NCBI GenBank assembly: GCA_938005345.1
Contig: CALLNG010000230.1
Span: 1-10,960, forward strand
Direction: 5' to 3'
Source: an uncultured Clostridia bacterium
GTDB taxonomy: Bacteria > Bacillota > Clostridia > RUG12999
Length of the DNA stretch: 10,960 nt
In this document: piece after piece, positions 5,372-10,960 of the stretch
How the letters are laid out: each line of letters begins with the position of its first letter
How positions within the stretch are numbered: position 1 is the stretch's first letter
Made by a program: the position numbers and the translations under genes
Notes under the pieces: generated by a model
What the model was told of the DNA's origin: nothing
The model's input: the letters and a program-made list of their open reading frames with translations, nothing else
The model's database searches: none

Positions 5372-6244
5372 ATGAAAAAGGGAACATGCAAAAAAATGGC
5401 AGGGGTGCTGGCAGCGTGCTTGCTGCTGCAAATGTCGGCGGTGTTCGCGCAGCCAGTGACGATGTATGCGGTAGATGGACGGACCATTTCCGTTGATTCG
5501 AGCGAGGTGGACGCCTACTCGTCCGTAGGCTGGTATACTTCGCCGCCAGTGATGATGTATGCGCCGGATTGGCGGACGATTTATGTGCCGCAAAGTGAAG
5601 TAGCGGCGTATACGGCGGTGGGCTGGTATACCGAACCGGTGCGCTATGTCTATGCGCCGGACGGACGCACCGCTGTGATTGCGGACCGTGAAACGCCGGC
5701 CTATCTGAATGTAGGTTGGTTTACGACCATGGAGGAAGCCAAATATAACAATTTTGCCAATTCTTACTATGGGGCGATGAACGTTGCGGACTATGCCACG
5801 GCAATGGCGGTGTGCGACAACGCGCTGTCCTCCGGCGAGCTGACAGCGGGCGGCTGGTATGAAAGCGACATGCAGGCAAAAAAGCGCAATGCAGCGGATT
5901 TGTGGAGGGAAAATACGCGCTGCCCGATTGGCATTGTGGGCTATACTATGGGCGAGAATTCCATCGGTGTTCCTACGGTCAACATCCGGTTTCGCAATCT
6001 TAGCTACCAGCCTATTACCGCGTTCAAACTGACGTTCTATTGCTACGACGCGTTTGGCAACCCCGCGCGCTGGACCCGTTACCACAGCAATTCGTTTGAC
6101 GGGTATATGAATAGCATTTGGTTTGAACCGCTAGAGCAGGATGTGTGGTATTGGACGCTGAATTTGCAGACCTCCACCACCTATGTGCAAAACATGCACA
6201 TCACGGAAATCGTGTTTGCAGACGGTTCCAAGTGGGTCGGATAA
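5372..6244 (+). CDS. Secreted protein with three 31-residue repeats and a C-terminal beta domain
   Basis: The 290-residue protein starts with a signal peptide (KK, hydrophobic core about 10-22, probable cleavage after VFA at residue 26). Three repeats follow with an exact 31-residue period, each reading roughly MYAxDGRTIxVxxSEVxAYxxVGWY; the invariant VGWY/F blocks start at 52, 83 and 114. This repeat is common in secreted clostridial proteins and its function is not known to me. A linker rich in Tyr and Ala (about 120-185) leads to a domain (about 186-290) with IGVPTVNIRFRNLSYQPITAFKL-like strands that resembles the DUF5780 type, a probable immunoglobulin-like beta sandwich. ATG at 5372 follows GGGAGAGG at 5361-5368. 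No anchor is present, so it is probably released or loosely wall-bound. The gene ends at the shared terminator 6250-6301. Confidence 0.82.
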   Translation: MKKGTCKKMAGVLAACLLLQMSAVFAQPVTMYAVDGRTISVDSSEVDAYSSVGWYTSPPVMMYAPDWRTIYVPQSEVAAYTAVGWYTEPVRYVYAPDGRTAVIADRETPAYLNVGWFTTMEEAKYNNFANSYYGAMNVADYATAMAVCDNALSSGELTAGGWYESDMQAKKRNAADLWRENTRCPIGIVGYTMGENSIGVPTVNIRFRNLSYQPITAFKLTFYCYDAFGNPARWTRYHSNSFDGYMNSIWFEPLEQDVWYWTLNLQTSTTYVQNMHITEIVFADGSKWVG

Positions 6245-6249
6245 AAAAA

Positions 6250-6301
6250 CAAGTAAAAAAAACGCTGTGCACCTGTAGGCGCACAGCGTTTTTTTTACTT
6301 G
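6250..6301. terminator. Bidirectional intrinsic terminator between convergent genes
   Basis: A perfect 21-bp inverted repeat (6250-6270 with 6281-6301, core AACGCTGTGC/GCACAGCGTT) surrounds a 10-base loop. Runs of eight A on one arm and eight T on the other make it a terminator on both strands, serving the repeat-protein gene (+) and the metallo-beta-lactamase gene (-). Confidence 0.95.
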
Positions 6302-6323
6302 AAAAATGGCTTAGCCACACCTT

Positions 6324-7559
6324 TTACTGCGGCGGATTGCATACGGAACAAGGCGTATAATACTGTTTGGCATCTTCCAGCGAGATGGGAATTTTAGATT
6401 GCCGTAAATACTGGCAGCCGTCCCGGTGATACTTTTTGCCCGTCCTGGTAATGTATACGGTCACACTCTGCTCCTGGGATGGCGCTGCGGGCGCGTCTGT
6501 GACTGTTGGCGCTTCTGCCGCCTTTGGCGTATCCGCCTTCTTTGGTGCGTCCGTCACGGTTGGCGTGTCCGCTGCCTTTGAAACAGGCGTGTCCGCTGGC
6601 ACGGCTGCCGGGGCGCGCGGCTGAACCTCCTTCTTAAAACGGTCCAGCGTGATGGTTTGGCCATCGCAGGTTGCAACAATGGTTCCTTCCAAATCGGTCC
6701 GGTGAATTTCTACGCCAAACTGCTCCAGCGCGGCTATCGTGCTGGAATCAGGATGCCCGTAGCTGTTGCCCACGCCGCAGGAAATGACGGCATAGGTTGG
6801 CTGCACCTTTTCAAGGAACGCCCCGGAAGTGCTGGTATCGCTTCCGTGATGGCCCACTTTTAGAATATCCGCTGCAACGTCATAGCCCGCTGCCAAAATG
6901 TCCGATTCCGACTCCCGCTCCGCGTCTCCCATGAACAAAAAGCGGCGGTCGTTGTAGGTGAGCAGGACGGCGGCGGAAGCGTTGTTGAGGCCGGCGTAGC
7001 TGTTCCCGCCCGGCGCAACAAACGCCGCCTTGAGGTTGCCGTAGTCAAACAGGGTGTTTCCCGCTTTCGCGGCCTGAATCGCCAGCCCTTTTTCCCGCAC
7101 CGTTTGTATCATCCGCTCAAAGGTTTGGCTCGTGTGCATTTTGTCCGGCATGTAAAAATGCTTCACATCAAATGCCTGGAGCACCGCCGCCATGCCGCCG
7201 ATATGGTCGGCGTGGGGATGCGTTGCGATCACATAATCCAGCGTTGTTTTCCCGTTGCTTTGTATGTACTGGATAATGTCCCCGCTGCTGGACGCTTCCC
7301 CCGCGTCAATGAGCATGGTTTCCCCGTTTGGCAGGGCGACGAAAATGCTGTCCGCCTGCCCTACGTCAAGATAGGAAATGGTTAATTCCCCCGTTACGCC
7401 TTGCAGCGTATGCTGTTCGTCTGTGTTTGCCGCTGTCCCCGAAACCTCCGAAGAAACCGGCGGCGCTTCGCCCGGCGGGATGGAATTTGTGGTGCAGCTT
7501 GAAAACAGCATCATCACCAGGAATAGAAGGGAGAATAGAGTTGCTTTTTTGCTTTTCAT
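6324..7559 (-). CDS. ComEC-like metallo-beta-lactamase lipoprotein with a C-terminal Cys-rich domain
   Basis: This 411-residue protein begins with a lipoprotein signal (KSKK, hydrophobic stretch, LFSSC with lipidated C22), so it should be anchored outside the membrane. Residues ~58-305 are a metallo-beta-lactamase fold of the ComEC/Rec2 C-terminal type: LDVGQADS (64-71), HPHADH (114-119), MGDAE (210-214) and VGHHGS (235-240), which supply the metal ligands. It lacks the ComEC membrane channel, so it is a stand-alone hydrolase, perhaps a nuclease or phosphodiesterase. A Pro/Ala/Thr linker (~311-365) contains PTVTDAP twice. The C-terminal ~45 residues carry YHRDGCQYL (C382) and CSVCNPP (C404, C407), an Ada-like probable zinc module often found on such proteins. 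The ATG follows GGGGTGA with its own promoter upstream. Confidence 0.9.
   Translation of the reverse strand: MKSKKATLFSLLFLVMMLFSSCTTNSIPPGEAPPVSSEVSGTAANTDEQHTLQGVTGELTISYLDVGQADSIFVALPNGETMLIDAGEASSSGDIIQYIQSNGKTTLDYVIATHPHADHIGGMAAVLQAFDVKHFYMPDKMHTSQTFERMIQTVREKGLAIQAAKAGNTLFDYGNLKAAFVAPGGNSYAGLNNASAAVLLTYNDRRFLFMGDAERESESDILAAGYDVAADILKVGHHGSDTSTSGAFLEKVQPTYAVISCGVGNSYGHPDSSTIAALEQFGVEIHRTDLEGTIVATCDGQTITLDRFKKEVQPRAPAAVPADTPVSKAADTPTVTDAPKKADTPKAAEAPTVTDAPAAPSQEQSVTVYITRTGKKYHRDGCQYLRQSKIPISLEDAKQYYTPCSVCNPPQ
6484..6623 (-). repeat. Degenerate repeats encoding the Pro/Ala/Thr linker
   Basis: Within the lipoprotein gene this stretch encodes imperfect units such as ADTP, PTVTDAP (twice) and KAAE/KAAD. 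The DNA shows repeated GGCGTGTCCGCTG-like blocks on the plus strand. It probably expands and contracts by slippage and forms a flexible spacer. Confidence 0.6.
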
Positions 7560-7601
7560 AAATTGTCACCCCACATTTGTTTTTGAATATGTTTTACGTT
7601 C

Positions 7602-7630
7602 ATTATACTACATTTCTATTTAATAGTCAA
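7602..7630 (-). promoter_or_regulatory. Sigma-A promoter of the metallo-beta-lactamase lipoprotein gene
   Basis: Read on the minus strand, TTGACT (7630-7625), a 17-base spacer and TATAAT (7607-7602) form a near-consensus promoter about 43 bases upstream of the ATG (7559). Confidence 0.82.
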
Positions 7631-7678
7631 TGCACAACATAGAGCAGTAATGTGTATGAAGTGTTTGTTGTCTGTGCA
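7631..7678. promoter_or_regulatory. Divergent control region with TGCACA/TGTGCA arms
   Basis: TGCACA (7631-7636) and TGTGCA (7673-7678) are inverted copies lying between the divergent promoters of the lipoprotein gene and the second XRE gene. They may be half-sites for that regulator, but the wide spacing makes this weak. Confidence 0.25.
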
Positions 7679-7692
7679 TAATGAGATATACT
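7665..7692 (+). promoter_or_regulatory. Probable promoter of the AT-rich XRE gene
   Basis: TTGTTG (7665-7670), a 16-base spacer and TATACT (7687-7692) lie about 33 bases before the start codon at 7725. The -10 box is good and the -35 box is moderate. Confidence 0.5.
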
Positions 7693-7724
7693 ATATGTAA
7701 TAGATGGATTTTGGGGGTGAATAC

Positions 7725-8066
7725 ATGAAAATAAATCCGTATGATTATGGCCTTATGGGAAAACGAGTTCAACAAGCACGAAAAGCAAAGAGATATACAC
7801 AGGCAGAATTGGCGGAAATGATTAGAATGAGTCCGAAGAATCTAAGCCAATTAGAAAGAGGAATGACAGGTATTTCCCTTTCAACCTTGATAGGCATTTG
7901 CAAAGCATTAGACATTTCAGCAGATTATATTTTATTTGGTATTGAGCAAAAAGAGCAAAGCAATGCTGTCAATATAATGTTATCTGAGTTAAGCGAAGTA
8001 GAACAAATATATGCCGAAAATTTATTATCGGTATATGTGGAGTCATGTAAAAATATACGGAAATAA
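7725..8066 (+). CDS. AT-rich XRE-family transcriptional regulator
   Basis: This 113-residue protein has a clear lambda-repressor-like helix-turn-helix (about 11-72): GKRVQQARKAKRYTQAELAEM, then SPKNLSQLERG as recognition helix, and ALDISADYILFG. A helical tail (about 80-113) follows. ATG at 7725 is chosen because GGGGGTGA (7713-7720) precedes it; an upstream in-frame ATG at 7704 has no ribosome site. Codon use is strongly AT-ending and base composition is much more AT-rich than any other gene in the window, which suggests recent acquisition. It stands alone with its own promoter and terminator, divergent from the lipoprotein gene. Its target is unknown; nothing phage-like lies next to it. Confidence 0.88.
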   Translation: MKINPYDYGLMGKRVQQARKAKRYTQAELAEMIRMSPKNLSQLERGMTGISLSTLIGICKALDISADYILFGIEQKEQSNAVNIMLSELSEVEQIYAENLLSVYVESCKNIRK

Positions 8067-8079
8067 AACGGATATATCT

Positions 8080-8129
8080 AAAACCGTGGTACAGTTACCG
8101 AAAATGGCAAGTTGTATCACGGTTTTTTT
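8080..8129 (+). terminator. Intrinsic terminator of the AT-rich XRE gene
   Basis: A 14-bp stem with one G-T wobble (8080-8093 with 8113-8126, core AAACCGTG/CACGGTTT) and a 19-base loop is followed by seven T (8123-8129). Confidence 0.9.
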
Positions 8130-8188
8130 ATATAGATAAACCATGTATCACCTACTCTCAATCCACCGCGGCCCCGGCTGAAATCCCG

Positions 8189-8251
8189 TGCCGCCAGCGA
8201 AAACCCGCCCTTGCCGGGCGGCGCCCGGCGGCATTTGTCGAAATTTTTTTT
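8189..8251. other. GC-rich nested hairpin followed by a T-run, upstream of the fapR promoter
   Basis: TGCCGCC (8189-8195) pairs with GGCGGCA (8227-8233) and encloses CCGCCC/GGGCGG (8205-8210 with 8216-8221). A run of eight T follows at 8244-8251, ten bases after the stem. It could be a second terminator that insulates the fatty-acid operon. The rest of 8130-8261 shows no gene. Confidence 0.4.
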
Positions 8252-8261
8252 GAAAAAAGAC

Positions 8262-8290
8262 TTGATTTTCTAGACAAAAGCCGTTATAAT
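8262..8290 (+). promoter_or_regulatory. Sigma-A promoter of the fapR-plsX-fabH operon
   Basis: TTGATT (8262-8267), a 17-base spacer and TATAAT (8285-8290) form a strong promoter. A T-tract/A-tract block at 8241-8258 directly upstream resembles an UP element. Predicted start is near 8297, giving a leader of about 110 bases. Confidence 0.87.
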
Positions 8291-8300
8291 AGGAATAGCT

Positions 8301-8330
8301 TTATGACCTGGTGATAAGACTAGGTCATAA
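8301..8330. promoter_or_regulatory. FapR operator, two overlapping palindromic boxes
   Basis: Box 1 is TTATGACCTGGTGATAA (8301-8317). Box 2 is TTATGACCTAGTCTTAT on the minus strand (8330-8314). They share four bases and together make a larger inverted repeat with TTATGACCT/AGGTCATAA arms. The ACCTxGT core with flanking TTA/TAA fits the FapR box known from Bacillus. The site begins just after the -10 box, so bound FapR would block initiation and malonyl-CoA would relieve it. Confidence 0.78.
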
Positions 8331-8407
8331 AAATGAAAAAACCGGGAAGGCGTTCAGCAGTAAAAACATGCCGCCCGGCGAATGGAAGCGATAAAGGAGT
8401 CATGGCA

Positions 8408-8980
8408 ATGAGCAGCAACAAGCAGCAGCGCCGCAGGCAGCTGGCAAGACAAATTGAAAAAAATCCGTTTTTGACCGATGAAGAGCTGGCAGAACTGTTT
8501 GCCGTCAGTGTGCCGACCATCCGGCTGGACCGGATGGAACTGGGCATCGCCCAGCATCGGGAACGGGTGAAACAGCTTGCAGCGGGCAGCCGCGACAAAA
8601 TCACCTCACTGCAGCAAAGCGAACTGGTGGGTGAAATCATTGACATCCAGCCGGGACAGCGGGCGGTATCCGTCATGGAGACGGACCGGTCCATGGTGTT
8701 TCAAAAGTCCAGGGTGGTGCGCGGCAGCAGCATATACGCAATGGCAGAAACGCTTTGCATTGCGGCAGTGGGCGTGAACAGCGCGATTGTGGGCATTGCC
8801 AACATCAAATACAAAGAACCGGTGTATGCGGGCACGCAGCTGGTGGCAAAGGCGGAAGTCAAACGCCAGCGCGGCGAAGAGTACATTGTTTGGGTTCTGA
8901 TTTACCGAAAGGACCGCGAAGTGTTCCGCGGGAAGTTTATTTTGGTGCCGGTGGACGAACCGGCACAGACACAGCGATAG
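8408..8980 (+). CDS. fapR: Fatty-acid and phospholipid synthesis repressor FapR
   Basis: FapR represses membrane-lipid genes and releases DNA when it binds malonyl-CoA. The 190-residue protein matches the family in length and layout. A DeoR-like winged helix (about 8-45) contains NPFLTDEELAELFAVSVPTIRLDR (19-42), followed by a linker helix (46-65) with ELGIAQHRERVK. A hotdog ligand domain (about 70-183) contains the RG motif (R105, G106), whose Arg contacts the malonyl carboxylate in Bacillus subtilis FapR, and GIANIKYKEPVYAGTQLVAKAEV (129-151). ATG 8408 is chosen over ATG 8402 and an ATG at 8333 because AAAGGAG (8393-8399) lies eight bases before it. It heads the operon and probably regulates itself. 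A Glu at 114, where B. subtilis has Asn, is noted in the findings. Confidence 0.94.
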   Translation: MSSNKQQRRRQLARQIEKNPFLTDEELAELFAVSVPTIRLDRMELGIAQHRERVKQLAAGSRDKITSLQQSELVGEIIDIQPGQRAVSVMETDRSMVFQKSRVVRGSSIYAMAETLCIAAVGVNSAIVGIANIKYKEPVYAGTQLVAKAEVKRQRGEEYIVWVLIYRKDREVFRGKFILVPVDEPAQTQR

Positions 8981-8999
8981 AAGGGTGGCAGAAAATAAC

Positions 9000-10019
9000 A
9001 TGATTTTGGCGATAGACGGTATGGGCGGAGACAATGCGCCGGGCGCGGTTGTGGCAGGCGCAGTGGAAGCGGCGCGCTCTTTGCGGGCGCGCATATGGAT
9101 TTACGGCGAGGAGGCGCGGCTGAAGCGGGAGCTGGCAGCCCATTCTTATGACAAAGAGCAAATCCACATTGTACCGTGCAGCGAAACGATAACAGGAGAA
9201 GACAATCCCATCCGGGCGGTGCGTTCCAAAAAGGACTCGTCTATGGTGCGAGCGATGATGGATGTGAAGGAAGGCAAGGTGGACGCGTTTGTCAGCGGCG
9301 GCAACACGGGCGCGCTGATTACCTCGTCGGCGCTGTTGCTAGGGCGTATGCACGGGCTGTACCGACCAGCGCTCACCACGCCCATTCCAACAGACCGCGG
9401 CGTGGCGATTTTGCTGGATGTGGGCGCGAATGCGGAGTGCAAAAGCGAATATTTGCAGCAGTTTGCTGTCATGGGCGCGTTTTACGCCCAAAAAGTCTGC
9501 GACATTGCGCAGCCCAAAGTGGGGCTGGTGAACATTGGGACGGAGGCCGGCAAAGGCAACGAACTGACAAAAAAAGCGTATGACTTGCTCAGCCGCCAAA
9601 GCGGCATGCAGTTTATTGGAAATATTGAGGCGCGGCGCGTGCCCCATGGCGATGCAGACGTCATTGTGACAGACGGCTTCACAGGCAACGTCATTTTGAA
9701 ATTGATGGAAGGGACGGCAGAGGTGTTGCTCGGCAATGTAAAACAGGTCTTTTTCCAAAACTGGAAAGGGAAACTGGGCGCGCTGCTGGTCAAATCCGGC
9801 CTGATGGGGCTGAAAAAGAAAATGGATTACACGGAATACGGCGGCGCGCCGGTACTGGGCGTGAAAGGTATTGTGGTTAAGGCGCACGGCAGCAGCAACA
9901 AAAACGCATTTTGCCACGCCTTGCAGCGGGCGGCAAAATTTGTGGAAAGCGGCGTTATGCAGGATATCAAACGGTATTTTGAGCAGCAGGGCGCGCCGGA
10001 GGAAGCAGCAGAAGAATAA
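9000..10019 (+). CDS. plsX: Phosphate acyltransferase PlsX
   Basis: PlsX converts acyl-ACP to acyl-phosphate, the donor used by PlsY to start phospholipid synthesis; it is a peripheral membrane enzyme. The 339-residue protein shows AIDGMGGDNAP (4-14) at the N-terminus, then SGGNTGALITSSALLLGRM, LLDVGANAEC, GLVNIGTEAGKGNELTKKAY, GNIEARRVPHGDADVIVTDGFTGN and, near the end, GVKGIVVKAHGSSN, all family hallmarks. ATG at 9000 gives the standard start MILAIDGMGG, with AAGGGTGG at 8981-8988 as ribosome site. A GTG at 8985 lies within that site and would add five unneeded residues. It follows fapR by 19 bases. The C-terminus has a short acidic tail rich in Glu and Ala. Confidence 0.95.
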   Translation: MILAIDGMGGDNAPGAVVAGAVEAARSLRARIWIYGEEARLKRELAAHSYDKEQIHIVPCSETITGEDNPIRAVRSKKDSSMVRAMMDVKEGKVDAFVSGGNTGALITSSALLLGRMHGLYRPALTTPIPTDRGVAILLDVGANAECKSEYLQQFAVMGAFYAQKVCDIAQPKVGLVNIGTEAGKGNELTKKAYDLLSRQSGMQFIGNIEARRVPHGDADVIVTDGFTGNVILKLMEGTAEVLLGNVKQVFFQNWKGKLGALLVKSGLMGLKKKMDYTEYGGAPVLGVKGIVVKAHGSSNKNAFCHALQRAAKFVESGVMQDIKRYFEQQGAPEEAAEE

Positions 10020-10065
10020 TCCGCCGCGTGCAGCGGCAAAGTCGAATCTTGAAGGAGGAATCAGT

Positions 10066-10960
10066 ATGAAACGTTCCGTTATCGCAGGCATTGGGCATGC
10101 GGTTGGAGAAAAAGTGGTAACTAATTTTGATTTGATGGAATTTTTAGATACTTCGGATGAATGGATTGCCGAACGGACGGGTATCAAGGAACGCCGTATT
10201 GCGGGCGACGATGTGTATGCGTCCGACCTGGCGGCGGAAGCGGCAAAGGAAGCGGTGGAGTCGGCGGGTATTTCTGTAGACGACGTGGATATGATTATCG
10301 TCGCGTCCGTCACGCCGGAAACCTTGACGCCGCATTTGTCCTGCCTTGTGCAGCGCAAAATCGGCGCAAAAAACGCCAACTGCCTAGACATCAACACGGC
10401 ATGCACGGGATTTTTGGCGGGCATGAACATTGCGGATTGCTTTATCCAGTGCGGAGAATACCAAAACGTGCTGGTGATAGGAACGGAGACGCTAACAAAG
10501 GCGGTGGACTGGAAAGACCGTTCCACCTGCATTTTGTTCGGCGATGGCGCGGGCGCGGCGGTGATGCAGCCAACTGATGAGGACTACGGCGTGATTGGGC
10601 ACCACTTCGGCGCGGACGGAGACTTGGGCGATAATATCACCCTGCTGAATCTGGAAAAGAACCAGGAAGAGCTGGACAAACGTATTTCCGGCATTCCGCA
10701 GACGCTGTGGATGAATGGCGGAGAGGTGTTCAAATTTGCAGTGCGCGCCATGATCAGCGCGACGAAAAAAGCGGTGGCGCAGGCCGGGCTGGCGCTGGAG
10801 GATTTGGATGTACTGATCCCGCACCAGGCCAATTCCCGCATTATTGAGGGCGCGGCAAAACGGCTAAAACTGCCGGAAGGCGTGGTATATGATTGTGTGA
10901 GACTGTATGGTAACATGGGCGCGGCGTCCATTCCGGTGGCGCTGTACGATGCCAACGCGG
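10066..10960 (+). CDS. fabH: Beta-ketoacyl-ACP synthase III FabH (cut by the right edge)
   Basis: FabH condenses acetyl-CoA with malonyl-ACP to begin type II fatty-acid synthesis. The first 298 residues are present; about 20-30 are missing at the right edge. The catalytic triad is visible: C113 in NTACTGF (110-116), H253 in IPHQAN (251-256) and N283 in YGNMGAASIP (281-290). Other family marks are SDEWIAERTGIKERRI (30-45) and LFGDGAGAAV (157-166). ATG at 10066 has the ribosome site GAAGGAGG at 10051-10058. The 46-base gap after plsX contains only a short CCGC/GCGG hairpin and no promoter, so it is cotranscribed with fapR and plsX. The next genes of such operons (acpP, fabK, fabD, fabG) would be expected beyond the edge. 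Confidence 0.96.
   Translation, partial: MKRSVIAGIGHAVGEKVVTNFDLMEFLDTSDEWIAERTGIKERRIAGDDVYASDLAAEAAKEAVESAGISVDDVDMIIVASVTPETLTPHLSCLVQRKIGAKNANCLDINTACTGFLAGMNIADCFIQCGEYQNVLVIGTETLTKAVDWKDRSTCILFGDGAGAAVMQPTDEDYGVIGHHFGADGDLGDNITLLNLEKNQEELDKRISGIPQTLWMNGGEVFKFAVRAMISATKKAVAQAGLALEDLDVLIPHQANSRIIEGAAKRLKLPEGVVYDCVRLYGNMGAASIPVALYDANA

Noticed and set aside
5303..6085. Minus-strand open frame opposite the repeat-protein gene
   Set aside because: It mirrors the three repeats and has His/Arg-rich shadow composition; the plus strand has the signal peptide and ribosome site.
6484..6623. Repeats in the lipoprotein gene as a CRISPR or mobile repeat
   Set aside because: They are in-frame, imperfect and encode a Pro/Ala/Thr linker; there are no spacers.
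8333..8407. 25-residue N-terminal extension of FapR from ATG 8333
   Set aside because: That ATG directly follows the operator without a ribosome site. ATG 8408 has one and gives the family length.
9339..10532. Very long minus-strand open frame opposite plsX and fabH
   Set aside because: Both plus-strand genes are certain. This frame is a codon-bias shadow without a start signal.

Overview
The window looks like chromosomal DNA of a Gram-positive anaerobe of the Clostridia (Bacillota), probably an uncultured gut-type lineage. The evidence is the gene content: a fapR-plsX-fabH fatty-acid locus, a short-form ThiC, strong AGGAGG-like ribosome sites, sigma-A promoters of TTGACA/TATAAT type, and a secreted protein built from a repeat that I know from clostridial genomes. 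Most genes are GC-rich and use GCG, GGC and CTG codons heavily. One small regulator at 7725-8066 is clearly AT-rich. I see no rRNA, tRNA, CRISPR array, transposase or prophage structural gene.

Layout, left to right. (1) 2-3944 (+) is a thiamine biosynthesis operon, cut by the left edge: the end of thiM, then thiE, a HAD-family phosphatase, thiC, and a CE4 polysaccharide-deacetylase-like gene. Gaps are short or overlapping, and the operon ends in a strong terminator at 4095-4136. ThiC makes HMP-phosphate, ThiM phosphorylates the thiazole and ThiE joins the two halves. The HAD phosphatase is a reasonable candidate for a dephosphorylation step in the same pathway. (2) 4137-5290 holds a two-gene regulatory module: a 109-residue helical protein of unknown function (-) and an XRE repressor (+). 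Between them lie very good sigma-A promoters that point towards each other, overlaid with palindromic TTCGTA/TACGAA half-sites. (3) 5372-6244 (+) encodes a secreted protein with three exact 31-residue repeats. It converges on 6324-7559 (-), a ComEC-like metallo-beta-lactamase lipoprotein with a cysteine-rich C-terminal domain; a 21-bp perfect inverted repeat between them acts as a shared terminator. (4) 7725-8066 (+) is a lone AT-rich XRE regulator with its own promoter and terminator. (5) 8262 to the right edge (+) is the fatty-acid and phospholipid operon: a sigma-A promoter with an A/T-rich upstream tract, a double FapR-like operator just after the -10 box, then fapR, plsX and fabH (cut by the right edge).

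The most unusual part is the promoter/operator module at 4664-4849 with its orphan 109-residue protein. The thi operon and the fapR operon are conventional, with details worth checking: the HAD gene, the cysteine spacing in ThiC, and a changed residue in the FapR ligand pocket.
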